Counted from the first letter of the stretch, positions 9,681-18,791 are shown. The stretch: 19,254 nt of DNA from Entrophospora sp. SA101 (GCA_958430865.1 CAUDNR010000299.1:690-19943), one strand, 5' to 3'. The notes: generated from the sequence alone by a model not told the origin. A program made the numbers and translations.

Positions 9681-9747
9681 AATGACGCAACCTTTGATAA
9701 ATTCCAGACCTTGCGTCCCCCCTGGAATTTATCAAGGTTGCGTCATT
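9681..9747. repeat. Long near-perfect inverted repeat (27/26-bp arms, 14-nt loop)
   Basis: The arm at 9681-9707 (starting aatgacgcaacctttgataa) pairs with 9722-9747, differing only by one A in the 'cctttga' run. The loop includes ccttgcgtc, a partial third copy of the ggttgcgtc end. Such a compact, more GC-rich hairpin in AT-rich DNA looks like a transposon end, a MITE core, or two abutting terminal repeats. Confidence 0.85.
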
Positions 9748-10060
9748 GTGTCATCGAGGGAAATGTGATCAAAATTAGCCATATGTACATGAGGAAAGTA
9801 TGGGAATGACTGTAGTAGTAGTGTTTTATTGGAGTAGTATACTTCAACACCTGTAAGTTTCTGATAATCAAATGTTGCATATCGAAATGTTTTCTTTCCA
9901 TCTTTAACATTCATGTTGCCTAATACTATAACTTAATGTTAATAACGGTTACAAAAGGCAAGATAATACCAATCATTCGTTATGACATAGAGAGCCTTGT
10001 AATAATCGCCTAGAAGACGTGACAAATCCCCGATTTCAATAAGATTTATAAAAAAAAAAC
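9732..10060 (-). pseudogene. Gene fragment of unknown family, probably a relic
   Basis: Two minus-strand pieces look coding. The upstream piece (about 10046 to 9953) reads INLIEIGDLSRLLGDYYKAL and onward to NDWYYLAF. The downstream piece (9919 to 9732) contains KDGKKTFRYATFDYQKLTGV and ends ISLDDTMTQP-stop. A 33-base segment at 9920-9952 starting gtaacc and ending attag separates them and restores one frame if removed, but it is shorter than any other intron here. The stop codon lies inside the right arm of the hairpin at 9681-9747, so the end of this frame is made of repeat sequence. No family is recognised. It could be a remnant cut by insertion of the hairpin element. Confidence 0.35.
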
Positions 10061-10340
10061 AACTCTTTCTCTTTAGAACTAACCGTGCCAAATAACAATA
10101 CTTGTAGTATGTTTACTGATGAATGCCTGCCTAGTCCACTCGTCTTGCTAAAAAAAAATTGATTCGCGTCCCAAAAAAAGGGGCTTCATTGCACAACACT
10201 AATACTAATAAAAACACGCGTTTGTCGATCAATTAAATTTAGGTTCCATCTATATGGTTTGATAATAAAGAATGTCTCCGGCAAGCTTGATGATCTAATA
10301 AGAGAACTAATGAAAGCATATTTATAAATAGAAAGATTGG
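10061..10340. other. Intergenic, nothing recognised
   Basis: AT-rich with several A runs and no open frame, RNA or repeat that I can support. Confidence 0.5.
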
Positions 10341-10560
10341 TGCCCTATAAAAAATCTCCTCAGAAAATGTATGGTTTTTCCGTGTATTTTGCATGGAATA
10401 TTAATATGTACGGAATTATACATGAAAGAGCGTTTTTCGGTACATATTTATCCTGAAAATACATTCCTATCCCGTACATTTTTCCGTGCATTTTCCGTGG
10501 AAAATGCACGGAATGCAATTTTCAGGTCATTTTCCGAAAATTCCGTGCATTTCCAGGGCA
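10341..10560. repeat. Cluster of palindromic TTCCGTGCATTTTC-like motifs (candidate MITE-like element)
   Basis: Within about 220 bp a motif close to ttccgtgcattttcc recurs in both orientations. The most perfect part is a 15-bp inverted repeat, 10482-10496 against 10499-10513, with a 2-nt centre. Diverged forms occur near 10367-10400, 10408-10422, 10436-10485 and 10528-10555. The cluster is bounded by tgccct (10341-10346) and agggca (about 10555-10560), a possible 6-bp terminal inverted repeat. No target-site duplication is evident. The plus-strand open frame through it (10371-10568) is a by-product. Confidence 0.6.
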
Positions 10561-10569
10561 AATATTAAT

Positions 10570-11832
10570 GGATGATTCCATGCTGTTAATATAATAATAA
10601 TAATAATAAAACTTCTCTCGATATTGATACTTGCCTTTTTTGGCTAGTCTAGTTTTATATCCCTAAATGATATATACGAATAAAACAGAATAAACGAAAT
10701 TTCTTATCGGTGATAGAAGTACCAAAGAAGCAAAACAATGTCGAATTGACGAATTAATGAGTCAACAATGATATTAATATTATCGTTATATTTTTTTTTT
10801 TGTTTATTTTTTTTATATACATATATATTTATTTTATGTTTATTATTATTAAATAAATTTTTTTTGTATTTTAATTTATATCACGAGATTCGCTTTTGCG
10901 GATCTCTCGGTTTAATATTGGCGGATAAATTTCCTGGAAAAAAACATCCGATAATAATAAACCGAGACTCATTGTTGTACTGTTTGCACCAATGATTTTT
11001 ACAATGGTAAAGATACTCCTAATGATTAGAAAATAATCATTTGTCAATATTCGAACCAATCTCACTTGCACAGCTTTTCCTTGGAAGTATAAAATTTTTC
11101 GAAGATTCTGTTCATAAAGTCTGTGGAATGCCCAAACTCAAAATCCTAAATTCACATTCTTGTATAAATTACTAAAATTGTGCTAGTTTCGTAATATTTC
11201 AGAGGTTTGGATTTGGGATTGGGCGGCAAGTATACCATAGTTCCATTCTTTATTCTATTTGCAAAACAATTTCGTGCAATCAGCCGCTAGTTTTTGTACC
11301 GCTAGTCCGTAATCCGAACACAAAAAGGCAATGAGATGCGCCAAAGATGTGTTTTAAAGATTGAATGATGAATTACGCTTATTTTTTTTATTCATTCGAA
11401 AACAGAATAACGTAAGTAGATTATTTTATTTAGAATGGATCCCAATTAGGAACCTAACGTAATTCTATATAATTTTATTAGCAGAAGAAAGCATTTCTCC
11501 ATGGGCAACTGCATAGTACACCTTTCAACTTCCACAAGGGCAACGTCAGTTACTTATTTTTTAATTATAATCATAATATTGCCAGACAGACATTGTTCCT
11601 TGATATAGGATTTATACAAAGAAGGCCAGATAATTAATAAAACAATAAATATGCGAATATGTAAATGAGCACGCTAATTATATGCTTTATAATCATATTT
11701 ATGAATTATGATCTAAAAGAATGGTTTGCATGTTTCTTACCGATTACGTCATCATAATGGTCATAGTGATATCACTATTTCATTCTTGCCCATCATTTTA
11801 AATTTTTAACGGTCGAAACAATAAAAATCATT
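10570..11832. other. Intergenic region with microsatellite and a 10-bp inverted repeat
   Basis: It holds a (TAA)n tract at about 10590-10608 and a T/AT-rich block at 10770-10880. An inverted repeat pairs tctcggttta (10905-10914) with taaaccgaga (10958-10967) around a 43-nt spacer. The short open frames on either strand here have AT-driven composition and no recognisable motif, so I call no gene. Confidence 0.5.
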
Positions 11833-12159
11833 ATGAATTTCAACGATTTTGATGATATTATTGTTGTCATCGAAGAAGAAGAATTCAATAATGATAATGA
11901 TGATGATAAAAAAGAACAAGCGACGAATAGGTAAAAAGATCTGATTCATAAAATTTTACATTCTTTAAAACATCATTTCCCACATTCTCGAGATCCTAAT
12001 AAAGATAAATCTAATGATAACGCGTATAAAGTTGACAAGCGCGACAATAATTCTAAGAAGAAAACATTTGGACATAAATTATTAAACCATTTACATATTC
12101 CACATCATCGCCACGAGAATGAAAAGAAAACAACTCCAAGAGGTGCAAATATTAATTGA
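11833..12159 (+). pseudogene. His-rich short protein frame interrupted by one in-frame UAA
   Basis: From the ATG at 11833 the frame runs 33 codons with an acidic N-terminus (IEEEE, NNDNDDD). It hits TAA at 11932-11934 and then continues in the same frame for 74 more sense codons to TGA at 12157-12159. The continuation is clearly protein-like and His-rich, with a twofold motif: HKILHSLKHHFPHSRD and, further on, GHKLLNHLHIPHHRHEN, joined by a Lys/Asp/Asn linker. The simplest reading is a recent nonsense mutation in a small gene or exon. The base before the stop makes ag|gtaaaa, so a 5' splice site is possible. The only in-frame AG acceptor I find within the frame is at 12139-12140, and using it would remove nearly all the His-rich part. 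The function is unknown. Confidence 0.45.
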
Positions 12160-12299
12160 TGAATTTAGATCCGGAATTTTTATAACTTGGATTAAAAATG
12201 AATAAGAATAAACAAACTTGCGTAAAACTATTGTTGATTAAAATTATTTTCTCTTTTTTTTTTGATTAAATTCCAATGAATAAAATTAAATGTTATATA

Positions 12300-12833
12300 T
12301 AATTTAGCTGATGGAAAGAATGTCAAGTCACTTTATTAAATATAAACTACAGCTGTTGATAAGTAAACTAAAAATCATAAATGTATTATATAGGACTACG
12401 CTTCGCTTTTACATTAAAGTAACCACAACTGCAACAATTTGTGGTAAACTTACATTGTATTTTATTAGGGAAAGAAAATCACAAAGCGTGTGAAAACTTG
12501 TTGGTGGGAATTTACTAAGAAACATTCAATTATATTAGTCTTCACATTCCTTTCATTCGCAGTTTATTATCATTGTCATTGATCTTGGATTATTTTTTGT
12601 TTTTCAACCAAAATATAATTTCTCATCCCACCTTTCCCCTTCCTCGCTTTTTCTCTTATAATAATATATTTGGCTGCAAGCTGTATTGCCACTTAGTTAT
12701 AAAAATTATCATGGTGAATATGTGGTTGGATTTGGAATTTATCGAGATCCAGCTGATCACAATGTTGTATACTTATTAATAGAATCGGGTCACACGAAGG
12801 AAATAATATTTTGGCTGTTTAAGATTCTATAAT
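12300..12833 (+). pseudogene. Membrane-protein relic with one TM segment and a C-terminal piece
   Basis: Two plus-strand segments are protein-like. At about 12472-12570 a basic stretch (ITKRVKTCWWEFTKKH) is followed by a hydrophobic span (SIILVFTFLSFAVYY) and a TGA. At about 12669-12833 a piece reads YHGEYVVGFGIYRDPADHNV, then VYLLIESGHTKEI and a TAA. No GT-AG pair joins them in frame. Weak splice-like sites upstream (12305, 12395) suggest it was once multi-exon, perhaps with the His-rich frame at 11833-12159 as its 5' part. The family is not recognised. Confidence 0.35.
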
Positions 12834-13109
12834 AAATATTAATTTAGTTCAATTCATTATACGTATGTATAAATATATAGCTTTAACAAGACAAATATTC
12901 TGGGGTTGGCAACCGTTTTAGATGGAGTAATTAATTCATCCTAATGGTAATTGAGGAGATAATTCACGTATGTATTTATCATCTACTACAGGTCGTATAA
13001 AAGAAAACATTATAACAAACTACAATTATTTGTAATATATTATTTTATTTATTAATATTATGATTATTGATTATATTTCAAAAGTTTTAACAAGTAATAA
13101 AGAAATATT
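12834..13109. other. Spacer and kinase 3' flank
   Basis: AT-rich. On the minus strand this is the 3' UTR side of the kinase gene. Nothing else is seen. Confidence 0.4.
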
Positions 13110-14788
13110 CTAATTATTAGTGAAAACTACATTGCTACTAAAATTGTAATTTATTGTAGCACCTTGCCTGACCCTTAAATTTGATAAATCATGAGCTTGC
13201 TGAATTAAATTACTTATTGGACGACTCGTATAGAATGCTTCTGGATGTTGTTTATAATTCTTTATTTGTAATAAATATTTTTCCGAATTAATGATTTCTT
13301 CCCGGTTTTTTTCTGCTGATTGAACTATTTCTTTTTGTTCTTTAGTAGAATTGTAAACAAATTCTTTTAAATAATTTGTAATTTCCTCGGCACTAGGTCT
13401 CTTTTCTGGATTAGTATCCCAACATCTTTTCATTAATTCAGCATAGAATTTAGGTGTATCGTTGGTGATAATTGGTCTCTCGCCCTCTACTATTTTCATT
13501 ATAAGCTCATAATCATGTGGTGTGTCATAAAAAGGTTTATGACCTGTGGTGAACTCCCACATTATCATGCCAAAACTATAAATGTCAGATTCTTTTGTAT
13601 ATATCCTACTTGATAATACTTCAGGAGCTAAGTATGCAACTACACCATAAACTTCTTTTTGATTACCATCTTCGCTAAATTTTTGACATAATCCTAAATC
13701 GCCAATTAAACAATGGTTCATCAAATATGAAAAAATATTGCCACTATGTAAATCATGATGAACATAATCATTTTTATGGATTTCTTTTAATCTGTAGAAA
13801 TGAAAAATAAAAATATAATCGTTAATTTCAATAATATTATTATTATAATTATTAATAACAACAACAACAATAATTAATTAAAAAACTTACCCAGATGAAA
13901 TAGTATAAAGTGATTGAATTTTATATTCCCAAGTGATAATAGAGAAATGACGTGATAAATAATTATGTAAATCTCCACCTTGAGCATAACTAAATACTAG
14001 TAAATAATCGGTTGTGCTTGGGTCTTTTGTAATTCCATAACATTTATTAACAAAATCGATTATATTGTGCGCTTCCAACTAATAATAAATAGAAATTAAT
14101 ATTTAATAAAATTAATAATGATGATGATGATGATGATAATGATAATAATATTCAACCAATTAATAAATTTATTTATTACCTCTTGTAAAATATCTAGAAT
14201 TTTATTATTTGAATTATATAATTTTTTTAATACAACCATTCTCCCGTTAGAATGGGAATCAAACCATTTCGCTTTATAAACTTCACCAAATCCACCTCTA
14301 GCCAAATAGTTTATTTCTCCAAATTCATCATACGGAATCCATTTCATATAATCTTTAAAATCTGTATTTAATCTACATTTATAAAGAAATTCAGCCAATT
14401 CTTCATCCCCACATTCTTCAGATAACTTTGTAACTTTTTCCTTTCGACATTTATGACATACAACTTTGTGATTTAATTTATCATCTAATTCAATTAATCT
14501 TTCATTTAGTTTATCGGCTGAAACTTCTGCTAATTCGTCTATTAACATTTTATAAGTTTTGTATTCTTTCTTTTTTAAGAGCCTTTCCTTACAACCATCT
14601 TTACTATTGTTGCAGGCTTCAATTATATTTAAAGTATCAATTATTTGTTTTAATGACCTTATCATTTTATTTGATTGACGAATTTCACTTAATGAATCAT
14701 CATAGTAATTCGACTCATCCGCTAATTCACTTAATATTTCACTTAATATTCCATTTAAAGATACATTAAACGATGTAATAATATTCAT
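13110..14788 (-). CDS. Ser/Thr protein kinase, tyrosine-kinase-like (TKL) type
   Basis: Three exons (minus strand 14788-14180, 14078-13891, 13791-13110) give 492 residues with GT-AG introns of 101 and 99 bp. Residues 1-105 are helical and charged (possible coiled coil), then a CHKC pair (111-114) precedes the kinase domain from about 155 to 385. The glycine loop is ARGGFGEV (163-170), the ATP-anchoring lysine K188 (VVLK), and the helix-C glutamate probably E203, at the exon 1/2 junction. The catalytic loop is HHDLHSGN with D279, the metal site DLG (297-299) in place of DFG, and APE is 321-323. WDTNPEKRPS is the usual C-lobe arginine motif. The catalytic arginine of HRD is replaced by His, so it is a non-RD kinase, but the key Lys and both Asp are present and activity is likely. 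It resembles the large TKL/Sel1-associated kinase expansions of Glomeromycotina (inference). Intron 1 carries a gat/aat microsatellite. Confidence 0.9.
14109..14151. repeat. (GAT/AAT)n microsatellite in kinase intron 1
   Basis: Plus-strand run aataatgatgatgatgatga continuing as ataatgataataatatt, inside the intron between kinase exons 1 and 2. On the minus strand it gives the poly-Ile tail seen if the intron is translated. Confidence 0.8.
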
Positions 14789-15200
14789 TTTTGTTGTTTT
14801 ATTAATATAAAATTGTAAATGTTTAGGAAAAAAAAAAAAAAAGAAAGAAAATTGCTTTGTGTAATTGAATTTATAGAATTTTTATGATGATCTTTTTTAA
14901 TTATAAATGTTATTTTAAAAATTTTATTCATCAAATAAATATCACATTAATTATATACAATCAATTAATTGCTTATTGTTATAATAACAATTGGTCAGCT
15001 TCAAAATACTAAATACCGATAATTTTTATTATTAACTTTTAGCACAAAATTGAGACCGAATAAATTTCGTGTAACAATGTTTTTTCCATGGAATGGTCAT
15101 TATTATTATTTATTTCCTTTTTATTAATAAAAAGAAGCCAACAAAGCAAAGCTAACGCACACATTGCATACGGATCACATGATATTTCAAAATTTTTTAA
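14789..15200. promoter_or_regulatory. Divergent promoter region between the kinase and the BORCS8-like gene
   Basis: These 412 bp separate two genes transcribed away from each other, so both promoters should lie here. A run of about 15 A is at 14828-14842 and the rest is AT-rich with a near-palindrome around 14976-14992. No specific factor site can be supported. Confidence 0.45.
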
Positions 15201-16161
15201 ATGATCTGCATTGGCAAAAATATGGTTTCACCACTATACATCATGACGACGACACCATTATCATTGTCACCGCCATCGTCATCAAATATCTCAAAACTCT
15301 TTTCATCTTTGCCACCTGAACAACAAACTTCTTTTAGTATAAATGAATTAACAACCAACCAAGAAGATTTCAAATCAGCAAATAACGATCATTATACTGA
15401 TACATTTTCCAATTTTTCTTCAATATTAACCGAGCAAATTATAAATATGCCATCAGCGGCTGCTGCCTCTATGACAACTTGGACACCTTCTTCACTTGGT
15501 TCTTTAAGTAATTCTATTACTGATTCATTAACTTTCAACACGAATAAAGCTCCCTCTCCTTCTGTTGGTGTTGGTTTTAATAATTATTTAACTAGTATGG
15601 CAAGCGTTGGCGGTGGAATGAAAGATAATATTAGTGTTGGTACTAGTGGGAGTGTTTACACTGGAGATCAACAAGCTCAACAAGCAAATTTAAAAGAAAA
15701 AGCAAAACGAGGTTGGCTAATTCATTCATTAGAATTATTAGAATTATTTTCACAATTTAAGATCTTAATATTTTTTTAAATTATAATGATAAAATAGCAA
15801 GTGCAGAAGTCGAGCATTACTTGTATCATTTATATAATGATTCATCCATTGGATTATATCATATGAGCGAACATATTAGAAGACGAGTACCACAAATCAT
15901 TGAAGATAAAGTAAATAATCATAAATATTATAAACTCTATTATTATTAAATTATTATTATTACAAATATTAATTAAATATATTATGTTATAAGAAATCTT
16001 TAATTTCATCAACAAAAGATGTTGAAATATCTAATTCTGATATGAAAGATTCCTTGGGAATTGTTGAATCAATAACAAAAACATCAAGTTTTGATAATAT
16101 TGATGAAATGTTAAAAAATACAATTAAACTAATCCAAGGATCAAAGAGTAAAAAGGTGTAA
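15201..16161 (+). CDS. BORCS8 (MEF2BNB)-like BORC complex subunit with long N-terminal extension
   Basis: Three exons (15201-15711, 15798-15910, 15994-16161) join to 263 residues if the first ATG is used; in-frame ATGs at 15222 and 15243 are alternatives. The first donor is the unusual CGAG|gttggc, chosen because it alone gives a continuous family match. The first ~160 residues are Ser/Thr/Asn/Gly-rich and probably disordered. The C-terminal ~100 match the BORCS8 pattern: LKEKAK, then VEHYLYHLYNDSSIGLYHMS followed by EHIRRRVPQI, then a second helix (DSLGIVESI...NIDEMLKNTIKLI). This corresponds to the human sequence with SVALYRLQEHVRR. BORC is an octamer on lysosomes that recruits Arl8 and kinesin; in a fungus the role would be vacuole or endosome positioning, by inference. 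It diverges from the kinase and converges on the M50B gene. Confidence 0.7.
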
Positions 16162-16242
16162 AAAAATAATATTTTAAGATGTAAGTGTTTAAATAATTTT
16201 TTTCAATCCAAAATTTTTAATTGTTATTTATAATAAGCTCAA

Positions 16243-17417
16243 TTAACTAGATTCATTTGTTTGACTTTTGAATGCTATAAGTCCTCCAAGCACACCAAGT
16301 GCTAAAAAGACAAGACTAATCAAAAACCATATAAATCCCCAAACTTGTGCTGGACAACAACGACATTGTTTGGCAAATTTAGATGCATCAGATTCATTTA
16401 CTTTACGAAAAACTGTAATAATGATATATTTATATGTGTATTAATATAGTAGAAAATTATAAATCATTGATCAAAAATTACATACCTAAATCATCCATAA
16501 TATCCCATACAGAATATAAACATGACATTACGCTAAAAAAAAATTTTTAAAAATTTAGAATATTTTCTTTTAGGAAAAAAAATTTTATATTTTCAGGAAA
16601 ATTTCTTACCCAACAAATAATACGAAATATTTTAATCCCACACCATCTGGAGTAAACCATAATCCAACAATAATTCCAACGAAGACTATAGTCAATATTC
16701 TCGTCAACCAGTTTCTTGCCCAAAATAATACTATTATTAGCAAAACACCAAGAGCAACTGACGCAACCTTTGAAGCCAACGGATCAAATCCACAAAAAAT
16801 TAATAACGCTCCTATAAGTGATGACCCAAGATATCCTATATATATTATTGGAATTGGAAACTTTAATATTATCATCATCATCATCATAATATTACTTGCA
16901 TAACAATAAAAGCTTAATTCTCTTACCAGCTGGCAAGGTACAACATTGTATGCCACCCCTCTATAAACACAAGCATATATATATACAAGGAAATATTAAT
17001 TAACAAAACGTTATTCTTGGATTTCCTCCTGATCCCAAACTCAAATTATTATATTATTTACCATTCTTGTAACACCTCCTTCGTTGGGTTCAATTTCAAT
17101 TGCTTCAATTTTTGCGCCTGTACAACAACCGGCAGCAGCATGAGAGAACTCATGTAGACCAACAGTCAATAGCTATATTTTTTTAAAATTAATAATTATT
17201 GCGTTAAATACAGAATAAAATTTTATAATTCTCAATTCTCTCAAAGAAAGATAATTAAACAAGTTACTTTGAATGGATATATGATATAATTTAAGATTGG
17301 CATTTTCCATAAAATTATGATTACAACCGCGTATACTCCTATTATTATTAAAGTTATTCTCTGTTCATCATCAGGTGTCAATCTAACAATAACATCTTTA
17401 TCTGTAATGGGTGGCAT
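16243..17417 (-). CDS. Peptidase M50B-like multi-pass membrane protein
   Basis: Six exons on the minus strand (17417-17268, 17172-17062, 16960-16927, 16835-16610, 16532-16486, 16412-16243) join in frame to 245 residues, all introns GT-AG. TM1 is about residues 21-38. After YPFKLLTVGL comes HEFSH (57-61), the HExxH zinc-binding pattern of M50 metalloproteases. GCCTGAKIEAIEIEPNEGG, TRMRGG and LPAGYLGSSLIGALLIFCGF follow, all characteristic of the M50B-like family (Pfam PF13398). Further TM spans lie at about 100-115, 120-139 and 142-160. The stretch WFTPDG at about 158-163 could hold the distant metal ligand, but this is not established. The last span (about 212-237) precedes a short tail. Fungal members are uncharacterised; site-2-protease-like activity is a family inference. 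Start at MPPITDKD. The stop lies 81 bp from the convergent BORCS8-like stop, so the 3' UTRs probably overlap. Confidence 0.88.
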
Positions 17418-17997
17418 TTTTGGTTTTTTTTGTTTGAATATTTTTTGTTATTTCGTATGACAACGAATTGAAATGATAAACCTAGAAAGAAATTACTTCT
17501 ATATATAGACAATCCAAGAACTTTTTATTTTTATTTTTAGAAAATACTTTATTAATGTGAAGATCAGTAAATTTCCGACTCCTAATACTAATACTAATTA
17601 ATACCAATAATCCTTACCCAAAAAGTCTTAGTAAGTTTTGTGAGGCTAAATCCAGTTGAAGGATTCTAATAAAAATTCTAGAATTTTTATGGAAAACAAA
17701 AGAAAGTTCAATCGAGTTTCTTGTCCTCCAATAACGTTTTGAATGGTGGTATTTTTATAGCCTTAAATAATTATGGCAAAGGATATATGCAGTTAATACT
17801 TTAATCTTTTTATTAATGATTATTTCCCAACTTAAATTAAAATAATATATGAGATTTCCCTTTTTCATCTTCACTTTCCACACAGAAACTTTAGATGTTT
17901 TGATGTCCATCAAGCAAAAAATTTTATCTTAATTAATTAATAATGTTATTTTTTATTATTTTATTCTAAACTTTTGGCAAATATGTATTTTTTTTGA
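17418..17997. other. Spacer: 5' flank of the M50B-like gene and 3' flank of the small ORF
   Basis: AT-rich with no coding frame. On the minus strand an AATAAA-type signal (attttattct on the plus strand, near 17958-17967) lies about 35 bases beyond the stop of the 54-residue frame and could be its poly(A) signal. Confidence 0.45.
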
Positions 17998-18162
17998 TTA
18001 AGCCCATTCACATTTTTGTCTTTCTTCAAAATCATGTACTTGCATTTGGTGACTATGTGGAGAAAGAAGACGCATACTCTTGGCAAGCAAACGGAACCTA
18101 TGGTTCTTTGTTTGCTGTGCTCGTCTTTTTTGAATGACCATCCGTTTGATGCTTGTTGACAT
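17998..18162 (-). CDS. Candidate small basic protein, 54 residues, function unknown
   Basis: Minus-strand ATG at 18162 to TAA at 17998-18000. The protein begins MSTSIKRMVIQKRRAQQTK, has the core FRLLAKSMRLLSPHSHQMQV and ends with an acidic/aromatic tail, FEERQKCEWA. It is strongly basic in the first 30 residues, with balanced composition and less AT-biased DNA than its flanks, which favours real coding. A TGA sits directly before the ATG in frame, so the frame cannot extend upstream without splicing. A poly(A)-like signal follows the stop. It may be a complete small protein, or the last exon of a spliced gene whose upstream exons I cannot see. No family is recognised. Confidence 0.4.
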   Translation of the reverse strand: MSTSIKRMVIQKRRAQQTKNHRFRLLAKSMRLLSPHSHQMQVHDFEERQKCEWA

Positions 18163-18610
18163 TCATAGAACTTTTAAAGGAATATTCAAACGAATGTTAG
18201 TTCAAAGCTCCATGCTTTAGTTCCATCAAATTCCTAACGAAGCTCTAACATTTAGGTATAATATTCCATTATTACTATTGCTACATTATGTTTATTATTA
18301 TATTAATATTGTTCGGACGATTATTCATATAAGTTAGCCAATGTTTATTGGTTTTATACAAGAGTCAAAAAGTTATCTTTGCTTATTTTATTTTAAGATT
18401 GTGATATTGTAATAAAATTTAAATTGTATTTCAAACTAAGCTTGAAAAAAGATCTATAAAGGAATTAATTAATTAATTAAGGTGTACACGTGTGAATACT
18501 AACACTTAAGCAAGTTTCAATTTTTCGTTAGATGTAATTATTATAAGAAAGAATCCTTTTATCTATTACTATAGATAGTTGGCAAATAACGCAACATACT
18601 ACAATCAAAC
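18163..18610. other. AT-rich spacer
   Basis: No coding frame, RNA gene or strong repeat beyond an (aatt)n run at about 18463-18480. Confidence 0.45.
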
Positions 18611-18611
18611 C

Positions 18612-18615
18612 TCGT

Positions 18616-18654
<39 letters not shown>

Positions 18655-18686
18655 GGGTTTTAGAATTTAAAATCCGTTTATAACGA
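18612..18686. repeat. (TAA)n microsatellite inside nested inverted repeats
   Basis: A pure (TAA)n tract (about 18617-18651) is flanked by tcgttataa (18612-18620) and its complement ttataacga (18678-18686). Between the tract and the right arm lies an inner hairpin: aacgggtttta (18652 on) pairs 10 of 11 with taaaatccgtt. This nested design looks like a small mobile element (MITE) expanded by a microsatellite. Confidence 0.7.
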
Positions 18687-18711
18687 AATTACTAGCATTA
18701 CATATGTAAAC

Positions 18712-18791
18712 TCGATAAGTCGGTTTTGGCCTAACTCGGCCAAAAAGTTTCTCCCCTTATTTTTACTTTTTAAAAAGATTCGATAAGTCGG
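18712..18791. repeat. 12-bp direct repeats flanking an 8-bp inverted repeat, beside the broken argJ
   Basis: tcgataagtcgg occurs at 18712-18723 and again at 18780-18791. Right after the first copy, ttttggcc (18724-18731) pairs with ggccaaaa (18738-18745) around a 6-nt loop. The second copy lies about 25 bp from the point where argJ similarity stops, so this may be the end of an inserted element. Confidence 0.65.

Noticed and set aside
10371..10568. Plus-strand 65-residue frame
   Set aside because: It is produced by translating the repeated TTCCGTGCATTTTC-like motifs.
10768..11071. Two overlapping frames, 75 aa (+) and 66 aa (-)
   Set aside because: AT-driven hydrophobic composition, no motif, no splice context.
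12311..12493. 60-residue plus-strand frame as a gene
   Set aside because: It crosses weak splice-like sites and has no recognisable motif; at most it is part of the relic at 12300-12833.
12573..12779. 68-residue plus-strand frame
   Set aside because: It is the wrong frame across the better protein-like piece at 12669-12833.
16755..16775. gacgcaaccttt matching the hairpin arm at 9681
   Set aside because: It lies inside the M50B-like coding exon in a conserved protein context, so the short match is chance.
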